NCBI RefSeq assembly: GCF_005943945.1
Contig: NZ_CP040710.1
Location: forward strand, 4,199,501-4,263,500
Reading direction: 5' to 3'
From: Aggregatimonas sangjinii
Lineage (GTDB): Bacteria; Bacteroidota; Bacteroidia; Flavobacteriales; Flavobacteriaceae
DNA length: 64,000 bases
Below the pieces are notes generated by a model. The model saw only the letters and a program-made list of their open reading frames with translations, ran no database searches and was not told the origin of the DNA. Below, piece after piece: positions 55,387 to 64,000 of this stretch; the first letter of the stretch is position 1, and every line of letters begins with the position of its first letter. Both the position numbers and the translations under genes were made by a program.

Positions 55387-56310
55387 TTGAAAATGCGTAA
55401 GACTTATTATTTATTTTTTATCTTTATCCTTGGCACTGTTTTCGGGCATGCTCAACAAGACCCGCAATATACGCAGTATCAGTATAATCCGATAACGGTC
55501 AATCCGGGATATGCCGGTTCTAGAGGTCATCTGACCCTACTGTCTTTATATCGAAGTCAGTGGGTAGGTTTAGAGGGGTCTCCAAAAACTATAACGTTTG
55601 GTATAGAAACCCCCATAGGCCTTTTTGACGGGGTGGGGCTGTCTATTATTCAAGACGAGTTGGGTCCTGCGACCGAAACCTACTTCGATGCCAATTATGC
55701 GCATCAATTGATTTTAAATCGAAACGGAGATAAACTGGCATTGGGCATTAAAGCTGGGGCGCGCGTGTTTAGCCTCGATTTTTCGAAAGGTATACGTCGA
55801 GATGCTGACGATGTTCGCTTTAATGAAAACGTGAATGGAAAATTACTGCCCTCAATAGGCGCAGGTGTTTTTTATTTTAGTTCAAAGGCCTATCTCGGAC
55901 TATCTGTTCCAAATTTTTTCCCTTCGGAACATTATGACGAGGCGATACAGGCAGAAGCGGACGAAAGAATGCATTTTAATCTTATCGGAGGTTATGTTTT
56001 TGATATCAACCCGATTCTGAAATTCAAACCCTCGTTCTTTGTAAAACAAGTGGTCGGTTCTCCAGTATCAGTTGATGTTTCGACGAACTTTTTATTATAC
56101 GAAACGCTAAATTTAGGCGTTAACTATAGATGGGACGACTCGGTTGCGGCAATTTTAGGCTTTCAAATATCGCCGAAATTTAACTTCGGTTATGCCTATG
56201 ACTACTCCATTAATAATTTGAATGGCTTTAATTCCGGATCACATGAAATTTTTCTTAGATACCAATTGGTATCAAGAGAAAATAGACTCAAATCCCCTAG
56301 ATTTTTCTAA
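55387..56310 (+). CDS. PorP/SprF family type IX secretion membrane protein
   Basis: The 307-residue outer-membrane beta-barrel protein has a signal peptide ending FGHAQ and the PorP/SprF signature: PQYTQYQYNPITVNPGYAGS, LYRSQWVGLEGSPKT, GIETPIG, and a C-terminal YAYDYSINNLNGFNSGSHE then IFLRYQL. Family members pair with a T9SS cargo having a type B C-terminal domain and help anchor or export it. Only 9 bases separate it from the giant gene, so the partner is almost certainly that protein. Confidence 0.93.
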   Translation: MKMRKTYYLFFIFILGTVFGHAQQDPQYTQYQYNPITVNPGYAGSRGHLTLLSLYRSQWVGLEGSPKTITFGIETPIGLFDGVGLSIIQDELGPATETYFDANYAHQLILNRNGDKLALGIKAGARVFSLDFSKGIRRDADDVRFNENVNGKLLPSIGAGVFYFSSKAYLGLSVPNFFPSEHYDEAIQAEADERMHFNLIGGYVFDINPILKFKPSFFVKQVVGSPVSVDVSTNFLLYETLNLGVNYRWDDSVAAILGFQISPKFNFGYAYDYSINNLNGFNSGSHEIFLRYQLVSRENRLKSPRFF

Positions 56311-56321
56311 TTTTTTGAACT

Positions 56322-58877
56322 ATGAAACGATTACTTAGCTGCGGTTTTTTACTCTTTAGCTTTTTTGTTGGTGCGCAGGATTTACCTGACGATTTATTGA
56401 ATCCTACCGCGACAGCAGGTTTTGTTAGTACTGCGGAGACAACTGAATTTAGTCCAGATACGGGTATGCTCTTAGAAAGGGAGGAGACGTTCTCGGAAGC
56501 TGCCGATAAGAACGGTATCGCCCATAGGACGTTCGATGATATTACTAGCGCGGAAGATGGTTTCTACGTAATCAATGCTGTGCTTAGTAAAACCAGGAAT
56601 CTGAAGAGAACGGTTAAAAAATTGAACAAAAAAGGTTTTGATGCAGGATTTATAAAGCATCAGGACAACGGATTACATTACGTTTATCTGAATCATTACA
56701 CCGATTGGAAAAAAGCTATCGCAGCTGTAAATTCAGATTTCGATGGAAAATACAAAGATGACGTCTGGATTTTAAAAGTGGAGAAGGATATGGTACAAAC
56801 CGCTACCATTGAACAGGACGCTGCCGAGACAACTACTACTTCGAAGGAGACGGCTACTGCCGGTTCAAATGACTCGAATGTTGATCTGGACCAAGTCTCT
56901 TATGGGATGTTAAGCAATGCTGAAGCCGAAACCAAGGAAGTACCGTTGGTCTACACCGGAACGAACAAGAGTAAATTGATTCAAAAAGCGGATAGTTACT
57001 TCGACAAAATGTGGTACGCCGAGGCTGCCGAACTATACGAACAAGCCCTTAGTAAGGGAAAGGAAAACTACACTGTTGATATTATTCAAAAAGCCGCAGA
57101 TGCCCACTATTTTAATACCAATATGGAAAAGGCCTATGAATGGTACAACATACTATACGAACAGCAGGGCAAAGATTTCTCAACAGATAATACCTTTCGG
57201 TATTCGCATGCGTTAAAAGGAACAGGTAAATACGGTCGTGCCAAAAGATTGATGCGCCTATACAATAAGAAGATGAGCCGGGGCGAAGGAGAAACCGTTG
57301 ATTTGAGCTCAAACGAGGCACTACCCAACGAGATTATCTTGGATAATATTCTTGCGGCGACCCCTAGTTTCGAAATTAAGAATTTGGCCATCAATACGGA
57401 ATACTCCGAATTTTCACCAATGTTCTTGGATACGACCGAAATCGTTTTTGCCTCGGCAAAGGATTCTTCCTTCCTAAAGACTAGAAAATACAAATGGAAC
57501 GACCAACCCTACCTTGACCTTTATGTAGCCAAAATAAACGAGGAGACCCAAGATTTAAAAGATGCCCTTAAGTTTTCGAAAAAAATAAATACGAAGTATC
57601 ATGAGGCCTCGGTTACCTTTTCGCCCGATAATACTACCATGTATTTTACCCGTAACAACTTCGGAAAAAAATTGAAACGAGATAAAAATGGCGTAAATCA
57701 CCTAAAAATTTACGTTTCCAATAAGGTAGATGGGGAATGGGAAGAAGCCAGAGAAGTTTCCTTTAACAGCGATGACTATTCGACGGGACACCCGGCACTA
57801 AGTCCTGATGGTAAGAAATTGTATTTTGTTTCGGATATGCCCGGTAGTATTGGCCAGACGGATATTTTTGTGGTAGACGTGCTGGAAGGTGGGCAATTTT
57901 CCGAACCGAAAAACCTTGGCCCGAATATCAATACGGAACAAAGGGAAATGTTTCCTTTTATCAATGAAGAAAAATTATTCTTTGCTTCTGACGGTCATGT
58001 CGGCCTTGGTGGGCTAGATATATATGAAGTCGCCATTGACGAAGAAAAAGGCTTTTTAGACGTTGTGAACATGGGCAAGCCTATTAATAGCAACAAAGAT
58101 GATTTCTCCTATATCGCCAACAAGAATAGCTTAAAAGGCTTTTTCGCCTCGAACCGTAAAGGGGGCAAAGGGGATGACGATATTTATTCCTTTGAACGCA
58201 TTGTTCCGGAAAAAGTGGCCGAGAACCTGAACGCTATTGCAGGCGTGGTTACCGAATTGGTCTCCGGTGAATTGATGCCAAAAACCATGGTAGAATTATT
58301 GGACGAAAATGGTATCAAATTAAAAGAAATGGAAACTGCCGAAGATGGTAGTTTTATGTTCGAAGACTTGGATAGCAACACCAAATATGTCCTCAGGACA
58401 AAGAAAGGGGAGTATTTCGAAAATGAAGTACCCGTAACCTCCAAAGACAACGAATTGGTCAACCAAAATGTATCTCTCAAACGTCTCGAGGAGATGATTG
58501 CCTTAGAGGAGGGTATTAAAAAATTAAAGACGGAAATGATCTTCTTCGATTTTGACAAATCGTACATCAGAAATGATGCTGCTACCGAATTGAACAAATT
58601 GGTGGAGGTCATGACAGAGTACCCTACCATGGTTATCAAAATCGAATCCCATACCGACTCGCGAGGTTCGGCCCAATACAACAAGTACCTCTCCGACAAG
58701 CGTGCAAAATCTACAAGGGACTATATCATTTCGCAAGGTATAGATGCCGGTAGAATTCAAAGTGCCAACGGATATGGTGAAGAGATGCTCTTGAACGAAT
58801 GTAACGGTCGTGTACGCTGTACGGAAGAGCAACATTTTAGAAATAGACGTTCCGAATTCATTATCGTGAACATGTAG
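56322..58877 (+). CDS. OmpA family protein with SPOR-like, TPR, PD40 propeller and peptidoglycan-binding domains
   Basis: The 851-residue envelope protein has a signal peptide (FLLFSFFVGAQ), a SPOR-like region (about 66-150), TPR-like helices (about 215-330), a PD40-type beta propeller (about 345-630; FSPDNTTMYFTRN, SPDGKKLYFVSD), a CarboxypepD_reg-like segment (about 640-715) and a C-terminal OmpA domain (735-851). The latter has FFDFDKSYIRNDA, ESHTDSRGSAQYN, LSDKRAKSTRDYI and NRRSEF, which bind peptidoglycan. This architecture resembles PorE-like proteins that anchor type IX components. It follows the PorP/SprF gene by 11 bases and closes the operon at a strong terminator. Confidence 0.92.
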   Translation: MKRLLSCGFLLFSFFVGAQDLPDDLLNPTATAGFVSTAETTEFSPDTGMLLEREETFSEAADKNGIAHRTFDDITSAEDGFYVINAVLSKTRNLKRTVKKLNKKGFDAGFIKHQDNGLHYVYLNHYTDWKKAIAAVNSDFDGKYKDDVWILKVEKDMVQTATIEQDAAETTTTSKETATAGSNDSNVDLDQVSYGMLSNAEAETKEVPLVYTGTNKSKLIQKADSYFDKMWYAEAAELYEQALSKGKENYTVDIIQKAADAHYFNTNMEKAYEWYNILYEQQGKDFSTDNTFRYSHALKGTGKYGRAKRLMRLYNKKMSRGEGETVDLSSNEALPNEIILDNILAATPSFEIKNLAINTEYSEFSPMFLDTTEIVFASAKDSSFLKTRKYKWNDQPYLDLYVAKINEETQDLKDALKFSKKINTKYHEASVTFSPDNTTMYFTRNNFGKKLKRDKNGVNHLKIYVSNKVDGEWEEAREVSFNSDDYSTGHPALSPDGKKLYFVSDMPGSIGQTDIFVVDVLEGGQFSEPKNLGPNINTEQREMFPFINEEKLFFASDGHVGLGGLDIYEVAIDEEKGFLDVVNMGKPINSNKDDFSYIANKNSLKGFFASNRKGGKGDDDIYSFERIVPEKVAENLNAIAGVVTELVSGELMPKTMVELLDENGIKLKEMETAEDGSFMFEDLDSNTKYVLRTKKGEYFENEVPVTSKDNELVNQNVSLKRLEEMIALEEGIKKLKTEMIFFDFDKSYIRNDAATELNKLVEVMTEYPTMVIKIESHTDSRGSAQYNKYLSDKRAKSTRDYIISQGIDAGRIQSANGYGEEMLLNECNGRVRCTEEQHFRNRRSEFIIVNM

Positions 58878-59421
58878 ACGCTCCAAAAAGCCTAAAAATA
58901 ATGTAGAGAACAATGCCAACTTCCTGTAACAGGAAGTTGGCATTGTTATTTATCTTTAAAGATATATACTTACCAGTATTATTATATCGTTGCTTTTGTC
59001 CCTTTATTTCAGCAAAAAAAGCTTTTAGCAAATACTATTAATCAATATGTAGCATAGGTTCTTCATTAACCCGTAGCTTGCGTACAAGCATGGATAAAAT
59101 TCCTAAAGAATGCCGAGCATAGCATTGACAACCATTTAAGCCGGCTTTAAGCCCTTAAACCTTCCGAAGATGCTATGTTACATTTGTAGGGGCCTGAAAG
59201 CCTTGCGTATCCTTTTAAAATCGTGCCGTCACTACTCCTATAAATTGGCCTTGAACTGATACTACTATTGATAATGCATAAAACGCCAAGCAGAACGCGT
59301 CCGAATGGCGCTTTTCATACTTTACGAGGGGGTTTTTCAGAAGAAACTTATGCAGGGCTCTGGGCAACTATGGTTTAAGAATTTTAGGCCTTCCTGCAGC
59401 TTAGAAAAGTTTGAATCTCGA
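58878..59421. other. 544-base intergenic region
   Basis: No gene was identified. The region begins with a perfect 18-bp hairpin (58909-58947). Further on it has an 8-bp inverted repeat (catagcat at 59118, atgctatg at 59170), a + strand TAcaTTTG box at 59179-59186 and a cgcca/tggcg hairpin followed by tttt at 59284-59315, which might bound a small RNA of about 120 bases. Near its end and overlapping the next stop it has a 20-base match to the element at 9928-9947. Confidence 0.5.
58909..58955. terminator. Perfect 18-bp hairpin terminator after the OmpA-family gene
   Basis: The arm at 58909-58926 (aacaatgccaacttcctg) is the exact reverse complement of 58930-58947, with a loop of three bases. 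It is flanked by an A-rich 5' side and followed by atttatctttaaa. It is a long and strong stem that would end the T9SS operon. Confidence 0.85.
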
Positions 59422-59433
59422 TTATCGGGTAAA
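59414..59433 (+). repeat. Second copy of the aatctcgattatcg(g/a)gtaaa motif
   Basis: The 20-base stretch differs at one position from 9928-9947, the palindromic end of the element inside the fusion gene. On the minus strand it provides the stop codon and last residues of the DUF4837 protein. The hairpins of the longer element are absent here. Confidence 0.45.
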
Positions 59434-60411
59434 CTTCAATGTCCTTAAAATCGCTTCCAACTCAAACATATAATCCCTTTTCTCGGTAGCTGGCGCGAAA
59501 GCAAAGCCTTCAATCACTAGTTTGCGCTTGTTTGCGGGGTCATCAACAATGTAGGTCAGAAAGGTACCTGCCATCGCGTAATTTTTAATATCCCAAATAC
59601 CCCGTACCTCTATCGCTTTTTTTCCTGCCAGCTCAGCGGGGAATATATGCGGTGCAAAGCCCGGATCGGTACGCATGTAGGTTACCTTTCCCGGTATGTC
59701 AGCGCCTGGAATATAGGTTTCCCCGATAGAGTCGCGCATTCTCACAATATCCCTGACGAGGGTAGAGTCGTTTTGAAAGGCATCCTCGGGCATGGTATAA
59801 GCAATGATATTCAAAGTGCCTTCCAATATTTGACGATCGATCCAGACAAAATTATCCTCCCGTTTTCCAACCCTGTAAATGGAAGGGATGTCCATTGCAA
59901 TACCAAATTTTTCCTCTAGCACCCCTTCTTTGTTCAACGAACGCAAGAACCGTTTCTGAACCTCTCCGATTTCCAACTTTTTAAAAGCCGCTATCATTTC
60001 TGGCGCATTTTCATCCAAATTGGCCATAATCTCATCATTTGTCCGGCCTTTGACCACACCTACCCGCTGCGGAGAAGCGTACATATCGGCTTTGAGGTGG
60101 CCAATATCCAAGGTGTCTTTCTGTACGTATAGTATGGAACGTGATTGTCTCGTGACACCGCTAAAGACCTGTGGTGGAAAGTGGTTGATACTAAACAAGG
60201 GTTCGGCCCAAATAAGGCCTACCTCGGGTGCAGCGAAATACTCCCGTACCTTATCTCCTACCTCACCTTTCCAAAGCTCGCTATCCATGACGACGACCAA
60301 GGAATTAATCGGGCCGGTACTGGCCGGAAGGTAGCTTTTTTTAGAGCCGCCCTCTTGACAGGAAAAGACGAAAAATACTACCGAAAATAAAAGTGTTCGA
60401 ACAAGATTCAT
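59422..60411 (-). CDS. DUF4837 family lipoprotein
   Basis: The 329-residue protein is set to start at the ATG at 60411 (MNLVRTLLFSVVFFVFSCQE), a lipoprotein signal with FVFSC lipobox; the ORF start at 60441 would add ten polar residues. The body has INSLVVVMDSELWKGEVGDK, FSINHFPPQVFSGVTRQSR and GIWDIKNYAMAGTFLTYIVD, as in DUF4837, a Bacteroidota family of unknown function. It follows the lytic transglycosylase gene by 11 bases and probably shares its transcript. Its last codons lie in a repeat-like motif. Confidence 0.85.
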   Translation of the reverse strand: MNLVRTLLFSVVFFVFSCQEGGSKKSYLPASTGPINSLVVVMDSELWKGEVGDKVREYFAAPEVGLIWAEPLFSINHFPPQVFSGVTRQSRSILYVQKDTLDIGHLKADMYASPQRVGVVKGRTNDEIMANLDENAPEMIAAFKKLEIGEVQKRFLRSLNKEGVLEEKFGIAMDIPSIYRVGKREDNFVWIDRQILEGTLNIIAYTMPEDAFQNDSTLVRDIVRMRDSIGETYIPGADIPGKVTYMRTDPGFAPHIFPAELAGKKAIEVRGIWDIKNYAMAGTFLTYIVDDPANKRKLVIEGFAFAPATEKRDYMFELEAILRTLKFTR

Positions 60412-60422
60412 ACGTGCTGGCT

Positions 60423-62087
60423 TTAAGATGGGCACTCGCACAATTTTAGTTTGGTACCCGGTTTGAGGTTCTTACCACTAATACCGTTCCACTTTTTCAA
60501 ATTCTCTACGGAAATTCCTGGATATTTTCTTGAAATGGTCCAAAGCGAGTCGCCGCTGCGCACCGTATGCAATTTAGTTCCCGGTGGAAAGTTCTGTTGA
60601 CTTACCGATGCTGTCGCCTTTTTGCTTACGACTCCGCCCCGATTTCTCGGATAAATGGTCAAGCGTTGCCCTATGCGCAAATTATTGCTGCGAAGTCCGT
60701 TCCACTGCTTTATTTGACTTACTCGAACGCCATAGCGTTCTGCGATCTTACCTAGAAAATCGCCACTACGCACTTTGTACCGGATTCTATCTTTTTCAGC
60801 TTGGGCGACCAATTTCGGCAAGGGACTCTCCTTACTTTCCAATTCCTTTTTTACAAAGGCGTAAATCTGAGTTTCGTTCGCTACAAATTTGCCTATGGCA
60901 TCCTTCGGCAAGCGCAGGGCGTAGTCTTCACCGTCTACATAGGGAATAACGTTCAACTTATAGGAAGGATTAAGAAGTTCCAGTTCCTTTACACTCACAT
61001 CGGTCAATTTTGAAATCTGATCGAAAGTGATCATGCTCTTCACCCGTACAGTGTCGGTAACGAAGTACGGCCGATCAGCCTTTTTGCGGCTAAGACCGTG
61101 CTCCTCGGCATATTCGAACAGATACATCGTTGCCAAGAAAGCTGGGACGTATCCTGCCGTTTCACGGGGTAAATTGCGGCGTATGTTCCAATAGTTGGTG
61201 TACCCTCCCGATCGTCTTATCGCCTTATTCACGTTGCCAGGGCCAGAGTTATACGCTGCCAACGCCAAATCCCAATCGCCAAAGATCCCGTAGAGCTTTG
61301 AAAGGTATTTGCAAGCTGCCTCTGTGGCCTTAATGGGGTCGCGACGCTCGTCTACGTAGCTATTCACATCCAACTTGTACATTTTCCCGGTGCCGTACAT
61401 GAATTGCCAAAGACCGGTCGCACCAACTCTGGACCTTGCCCGCGGATTCAAAGCGGATTCGACGATAGCGAGGTATTTCATCTCGATCGGAATATCGTAA
61501 TTGTCCAATTGCTGTTCGAACAAAGGGAAATAGAACTGGCTTACGGTAATCATCCGCTCCATTAAACCACTCTTACGCTTAAGGAATGATCGTATAACAC
61601 TTTCCAAAGAAGCATTGTACGCCACGTTAAACGGTGTCTTTTGATTCAATTTCTCCAAACGCGCCTTTAACGTATCCGTTGGGAGCTCTAAGATATAGGC
61701 TTCCGTGTCGTTCTTGACATTGGCATCGAGACTCGCCACCTCATCATACATATCATCAAAAAGCGCAGCGGCCTCGTACAATTCCTTCATCCAAAGGCTA
61801 TCGTATTCTGCGGCCTTTTGATGATCCTGGAGTCCATATTTATTCTTATCCCGTTCCTGTGTGAAAGAAAGCGGCATATCCTCGAAAGGAACTGCGGATT
61901 GCATTTCTTCCATCTGTTCCAAGCCTTGCATATCGATTGACAAAGTGTCCAAGGAAATGTTCTCGGCCTTTACAGTCTTGAGTTCATTGGCTTTTTGGGA
62001 GAGCGTATCCTTTTGTTGGGCGAAAACCACAAAGCCGAAGCCCAGCAATAGTAAAAAAATGAGGGGATTTTTTTTTCTAGTTATCAT
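60423..62087 (-). CDS. Membrane-bound lytic murein transglycosylase D-like protein with LysM domains
   Basis: The 554-residue protein is set to start at the ATG at 62087 (MITRKKNPLIFLLLLGFGFV), giving a clear signal peptide ending FVVFAQ. After a charged linker comes an SLT/MltD domain (about 160-320) with AIVESALNPRARSRVGATGL then WQFM (catalytic glutamate in VES), YVDERRDPIKATEAA and ALAAYNSGPGNVNKAI. Two LysM modules follow: KVRSGDFLGKIAERYGVRV and TVRSGDSLWTISRKYPGIS, each with a WNG. It cleaves glycan strands of peptidoglycan in the periplasm. It precedes DUF4837 in a likely operon. Confidence 0.92.
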   Translation of the reverse strand: MITRKKNPLIFLLLLGFGFVVFAQQKDTLSQKANELKTVKAENISLDTLSIDMQGLEQMEEMQSAVPFEDMPLSFTQERDKNKYGLQDHQKAAEYDSLWMKELYEAAALFDDMYDEVASLDANVKNDTEAYILELPTDTLKARLEKLNQKTPFNVAYNASLESVIRSFLKRKSGLMERMITVSQFYFPLFEQQLDNYDIPIEMKYLAIVESALNPRARSRVGATGLWQFMYGTGKMYKLDVNSYVDERRDPIKATEAACKYLSKLYGIFGDWDLALAAYNSGPGNVNKAIRRSGGYTNYWNIRRNLPRETAGYVPAFLATMYLFEYAEEHGLSRKKADRPYFVTDTVRVKSMITFDQISKLTDVSVKELELLNPSYKLNVIPYVDGEDYALRLPKDAIGKFVANETQIYAFVKKELESKESPLPKLVAQAEKDRIRYKVRSGDFLGKIAERYGVRVSQIKQWNGLRSNNLRIGQRLTIYPRNRGGVVSKKATASVSQQNFPPGTKLHTVRSGDSLWTISRKYPGISVENLKKWNGISGKNLKPGTKLKLCECPS

Positions 62088-62207
62088 AATCGCGAATACT
62101 AATGAGGGAAGGTCAACGAAAATCGCATTTTTTTTTGAAAGTATAAAATTTAAAAAGGATAAACCCAAGGTTTACCCCACGCGACCTACCCTTTACCGAT
62201 AACGTGC

Positions 62208-63401
62208 TTACTCTGCTAATATTGCGGCAATTCCGGGCAGGCTTTTCCCCTCCAGACTTTCCAACATGGCGCCCCCTCCTGTAGATACGTAGCTTACTTT
62301 TTCCTCGAAACCGAATTGCTTCACCGCCGCGACCGAATCGCCGCCACCCACTAAAGAAAATGCGCCATTTCGGGTTGCCTCGTCAATGGCGTTTCCAACC
62401 GCTATCGTACCCTTGGCGAAATTTTCCATCTCGAATACGCCAACGGGACCGTTCCATAAAATGGTCTTGCATTGGGTAATCACCTCTCTGAAGCGCTCCA
62501 AAGTACGTGGTCCGGCATCCAGACCCTGCCACCCGTCCGGAATTTTATCGACATCCACTATTTGCGTATCCGCGTCATTGGCGAAATCGTTCGCCGCAAG
62601 TACATCGACGGGAATATGCACCTCTACACCCTTTTTTTTGGCCTGTTTCAGGATATCCAAAGCCAAGTCCATTTTATCGTCCTCACAAATTGAATCGCCT
62701 ACTTGACCGCCATTGGCCTTAACGAAGGTGTAGGTCATTCCACCACCGATGATGAGGTGGTCAACTTTGTCCAAAATATTTTCTATAATAGTTATTTTAG
62801 AGGATACTTTTGCCCCGCCCAAAATCGCCAAGACCGGTTTCTCACCAGTTCGCATGACCTTTTCAATCGCCTCGATTTCCTTGGCCAAGAGGAATCCAAA
62901 ACACTTCTTTTGCGAAAAGAAGGTGGCCACTACAGTCGTAGAAGCGTGTGCACGATGCGCCGTTCCAAAAGCGTCGTTGACATATATATCGCCCATTTTT
63001 GCGAGTTGTTCGGCAAAGGCCTTATCACCCGCTGTTTCGGCGCTATAAAAACGAAGGTTCTCTAACAACAATACTTCTCCCGGTTGCAGGTCGGCTACGG
63101 CCTTTTCAGCCACCGCGCCCACACAATCCTCAACGAAGTTCACCTTAACCCCGAGGATTTCCGAAACGGTGCTTCGGATATGCTTTAAAGACATATCAGG
63201 GTTCTTTTGCCCGTTTGGTCTGCCCAGATGTGACATCAGTACGGCACTGCCACCATCCTCCAGAACTTTCATAATGGTCGGTTTGGCCGCTTCGATACGG
63301 TTGGTATCGGCAACATTAAAATCGCCGTCCAAAGGAACATTGAAATCTACGCGGATAAGGGCTGTTTTATTTTCGAAGTTAAAATCGTTGATGGTTTTCA
63401 T
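62208..63401 (-). CDS. pgk: Phosphoglycerate kinase
   Basis: The 397-residue cytoplasmic glycolytic enzyme transfers phosphate from 1,3-bisphosphoglycerate to ADP. Motifs seen include [15 protein letters not shown] at the N-terminus, [61 protein letters not shown] and [13 protein letters not shown]. Length is normal. A -7 box lies about 25 bases upstream, and the next gene downstream begins 120 bases on. Confidence 0.98.
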   Translation of the reverse strand: MKTINDFNFENKTALIRVDFNVPLDGDFNVADTNRIEAAKPTIMKVLEDGGSAVLMSHLGRPNGQKNPDMSLKHIRSTVSEILGVKVNFVEDCVGAVAEKAVADLQPGEVLLLENLRFYSAETAGDKAFAEQLAKMGDIYVNDAFGTAHRAHASTTVVATFFSQKKCFGFLLAKEIEAIEKVMRTGEKPVLAILGGAKVSSKITIIENILDKVDHLIIGGGMTYTFVKANGGQVGDSICEDDKMDLALDILKQAKKKGVEVHIPVDVLAANDFANDADTQIVDVDKIPDGWQGLDAGPRTLERFREVITQCKTILWNGPVGVFEMENFAKGTIAVGNAIDEATRNGAFSLVGGGDSVAAVKQFGFEEKVSYVSTGGGAMLESLEGKSLPGIAAILAE

Positions 63402-63425
63402 GGCAAATGAATTTTAAAAGAAGGG

Positions 63426-63433
63426 CAAATGTA
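63426..63433 (-). promoter_or_regulatory. Candidate -7 box for pgk
   Basis: On the minus strand the octamer is TACATTTG, matching TAnnTTTG, 25 bases before the pgk ATG. No clear TTG at -33 was seen. Confidence 0.38.
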
Positions 63434-63576
63434 ACTAAAAAGACCTAAGACCGCTGCGCTAAAAAACAGAAGACGTAAGGCCAACCGAAAAGAATGCAAT
63501 CCGCTACCTATTTTATTTTACCTCTGGGGAAGTTATGAAGGAGGCCTTTCTTCGAATTTCCAAACATGAAAAAGAT

Positions 63577-63584
63577 TATATTTG
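63577..63584 (+). promoter_or_regulatory. Candidate -7 box for holB
   Basis: The octamer TATATTTG matches TAnnTTTG but lies only 5 bases before the ATG at 63589. It would yield a nearly leaderless transcript, so it may be fortuitous. Confidence 0.25.
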
Positions 63585-63588
63585 ACAC

Positions 63589-64000
63589 ATGCTGTTCAAA
63601 GACATTCTAGGGCTTTCGCATATCAAAAACCACTTGGCGACCAGTGCCGAATCAGGACGTATTTCCCATGCACAATTATTCGTTGGTCCGGAAGGTTCCG
63701 GCACTTTACCCCTGGCAATAGCATATGCCCAATACGTTATCTGTGGAAACTCTGGAGGGGAAAATTCGGGAGGCAATGAAGCGTGTAATCTAAAATTTGG
63801 TTCGATTTCCCATCCGGATATGCACTTTGCTTTTCCGGTCGCGAATGGCGAAAAAGTAAAAAGCCATGCCGTGAGCAATCACTACATGCAGGAGTGGCGC
63901 AGATTTGTTTTGGAGCAACCGTACGGCAATCTTTTCGATTGGTACCGACTAGTCGGTATTGAGAAAAAACAGGGACAGATCGGCGTTGACGAGGCGCAGG
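63589..64000 (+). CDS. holB: DNA polymerase III subunit delta' (partial, cut by the window end)
   Basis: The first 137 codons are present and the gene runs off the window end. The start MLFKDILGLSHIKNHLATSA is followed by SGRISHAQLFVGPEGSGTLP (a P-loop-like segment as in the clamp loader), CNLKFGSISHPDMHFAFPVA and KKQGQIGVDEAQ. The delta' subunit is part of the clamp loader that places the sliding clamp on DNA. It diverges from pgk. Confidence 0.9.
   Translation, partial: MLFKDILGLSHIKNHLATSAESGRISHAQLFVGPEGSGTLPLAIAYAQYVICGNSGGENSGGNEACNLKFGSISHPDMHFAFPVANGEKVKSHAVSNHYMQEWRRFVLEQPYGNLFDWYRLVGIEKKQGQIGVDEAQ

Noticed and set aside
58184-58699. 171-codon minus-strand frame opposite the OmpA-family gene
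   Set aside because: The sense strand encodes the canonical OmpA peptidoglycan-binding motif, so the antisense frame is fortuitous.
1-64000. tRNA or rRNA genes, integrase or complete insertion sequence
   Set aside because: None was recognised by eye on either strand. A covariance-model search would be needed to exclude small RNA genes.

Overview
The window reads as chromosomal DNA of a marine-type Flavobacteriaceae (Bacteroidota). Supporting signs are a SusC/SusD pair, type IX secretion (T9SS) cargo with a PorP/SprF partner, flavobacterial conserved families (DUF4254, DUF6427, DUF6341, DUF6909, DUF4837), few Shine-Dalgarno sequences and several TAnnTTTG -7 boxes. The genus cannot be fixed from the sequence alone. 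No rRNA, tRNA, CRISPR array, integrase or intact insertion sequence was seen.

Region 1 (1-12619, + strand) starts with a CotH-kinase-family lipoprotein preceded by the truncated 5' remnant of a paralogue. It continues with what looks like an arsenosugar or organoarsenical locus: a DUF2064 (TIGR04282-type) transferase, a SusC-like TonB-dependent receptor, a SusD-like lipoprotein, a sodium:solute symporter, a fusion of a metallophosphoesterase-like domain to an AhpD-like domain, the radical SAM protein ArsS, and a TetR regulator. Three arsenosugar-associated families around a complete outer- plus inner-membrane uptake route make this the most interesting part of the window. No ArsM methyltransferase or ArsR repressor is present.

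Region 2 (12624-16926, mostly - strand) holds housekeeping and envelope genes: a GT9 glycosyltransferase coupled to DUF4254, the membrane protein DUF6427, the small DUF6341 protein and purD.

Region 3 (16960-41616, almost all - strand) is a surface-polysaccharide locus. It has precursor genes (UDP-xylose synthase; wecB and wecC for UDP-ManNAc and UDP-ManNAcA; rfbBACD for dTDP-rhamnose; gpsA), an initiating sugar-phosphate transferase, three GT4-type glycosyltransferases, an FkbM methyltransferase, a heparinase II/III-like protein beside a bi-domain oxidoreductase, two Wzy/O-antigen-ligase-type membrane proteins, a MurJ/Wzx-type flippase and a Wzz-like chain-length protein. No Wza-type exporter or tyrosine kinase is visible. 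The parts fit a Wzx/Wzy-type pathway.

Region 4 (41621-46198) has DUF6909, a GH3-family protein, an M23 peptidase and a TatA/E protein ending at a strong terminator. Region 5 (46495-58877, + strand) is a T9SS module: a 2960-residue repeat protein with a type B sorting domain, a PorP/SprF protein and an OmpA-family protein. The giant gene contains a tandem 744-bp repeat with signs of gene conversion. Region 6 (58878-64000) has an intergenic stretch, then DUF4837, a MltD-like lytic transglycosylase and pgk on the - strand, and the start of holB on the + strand, cut by the window end.
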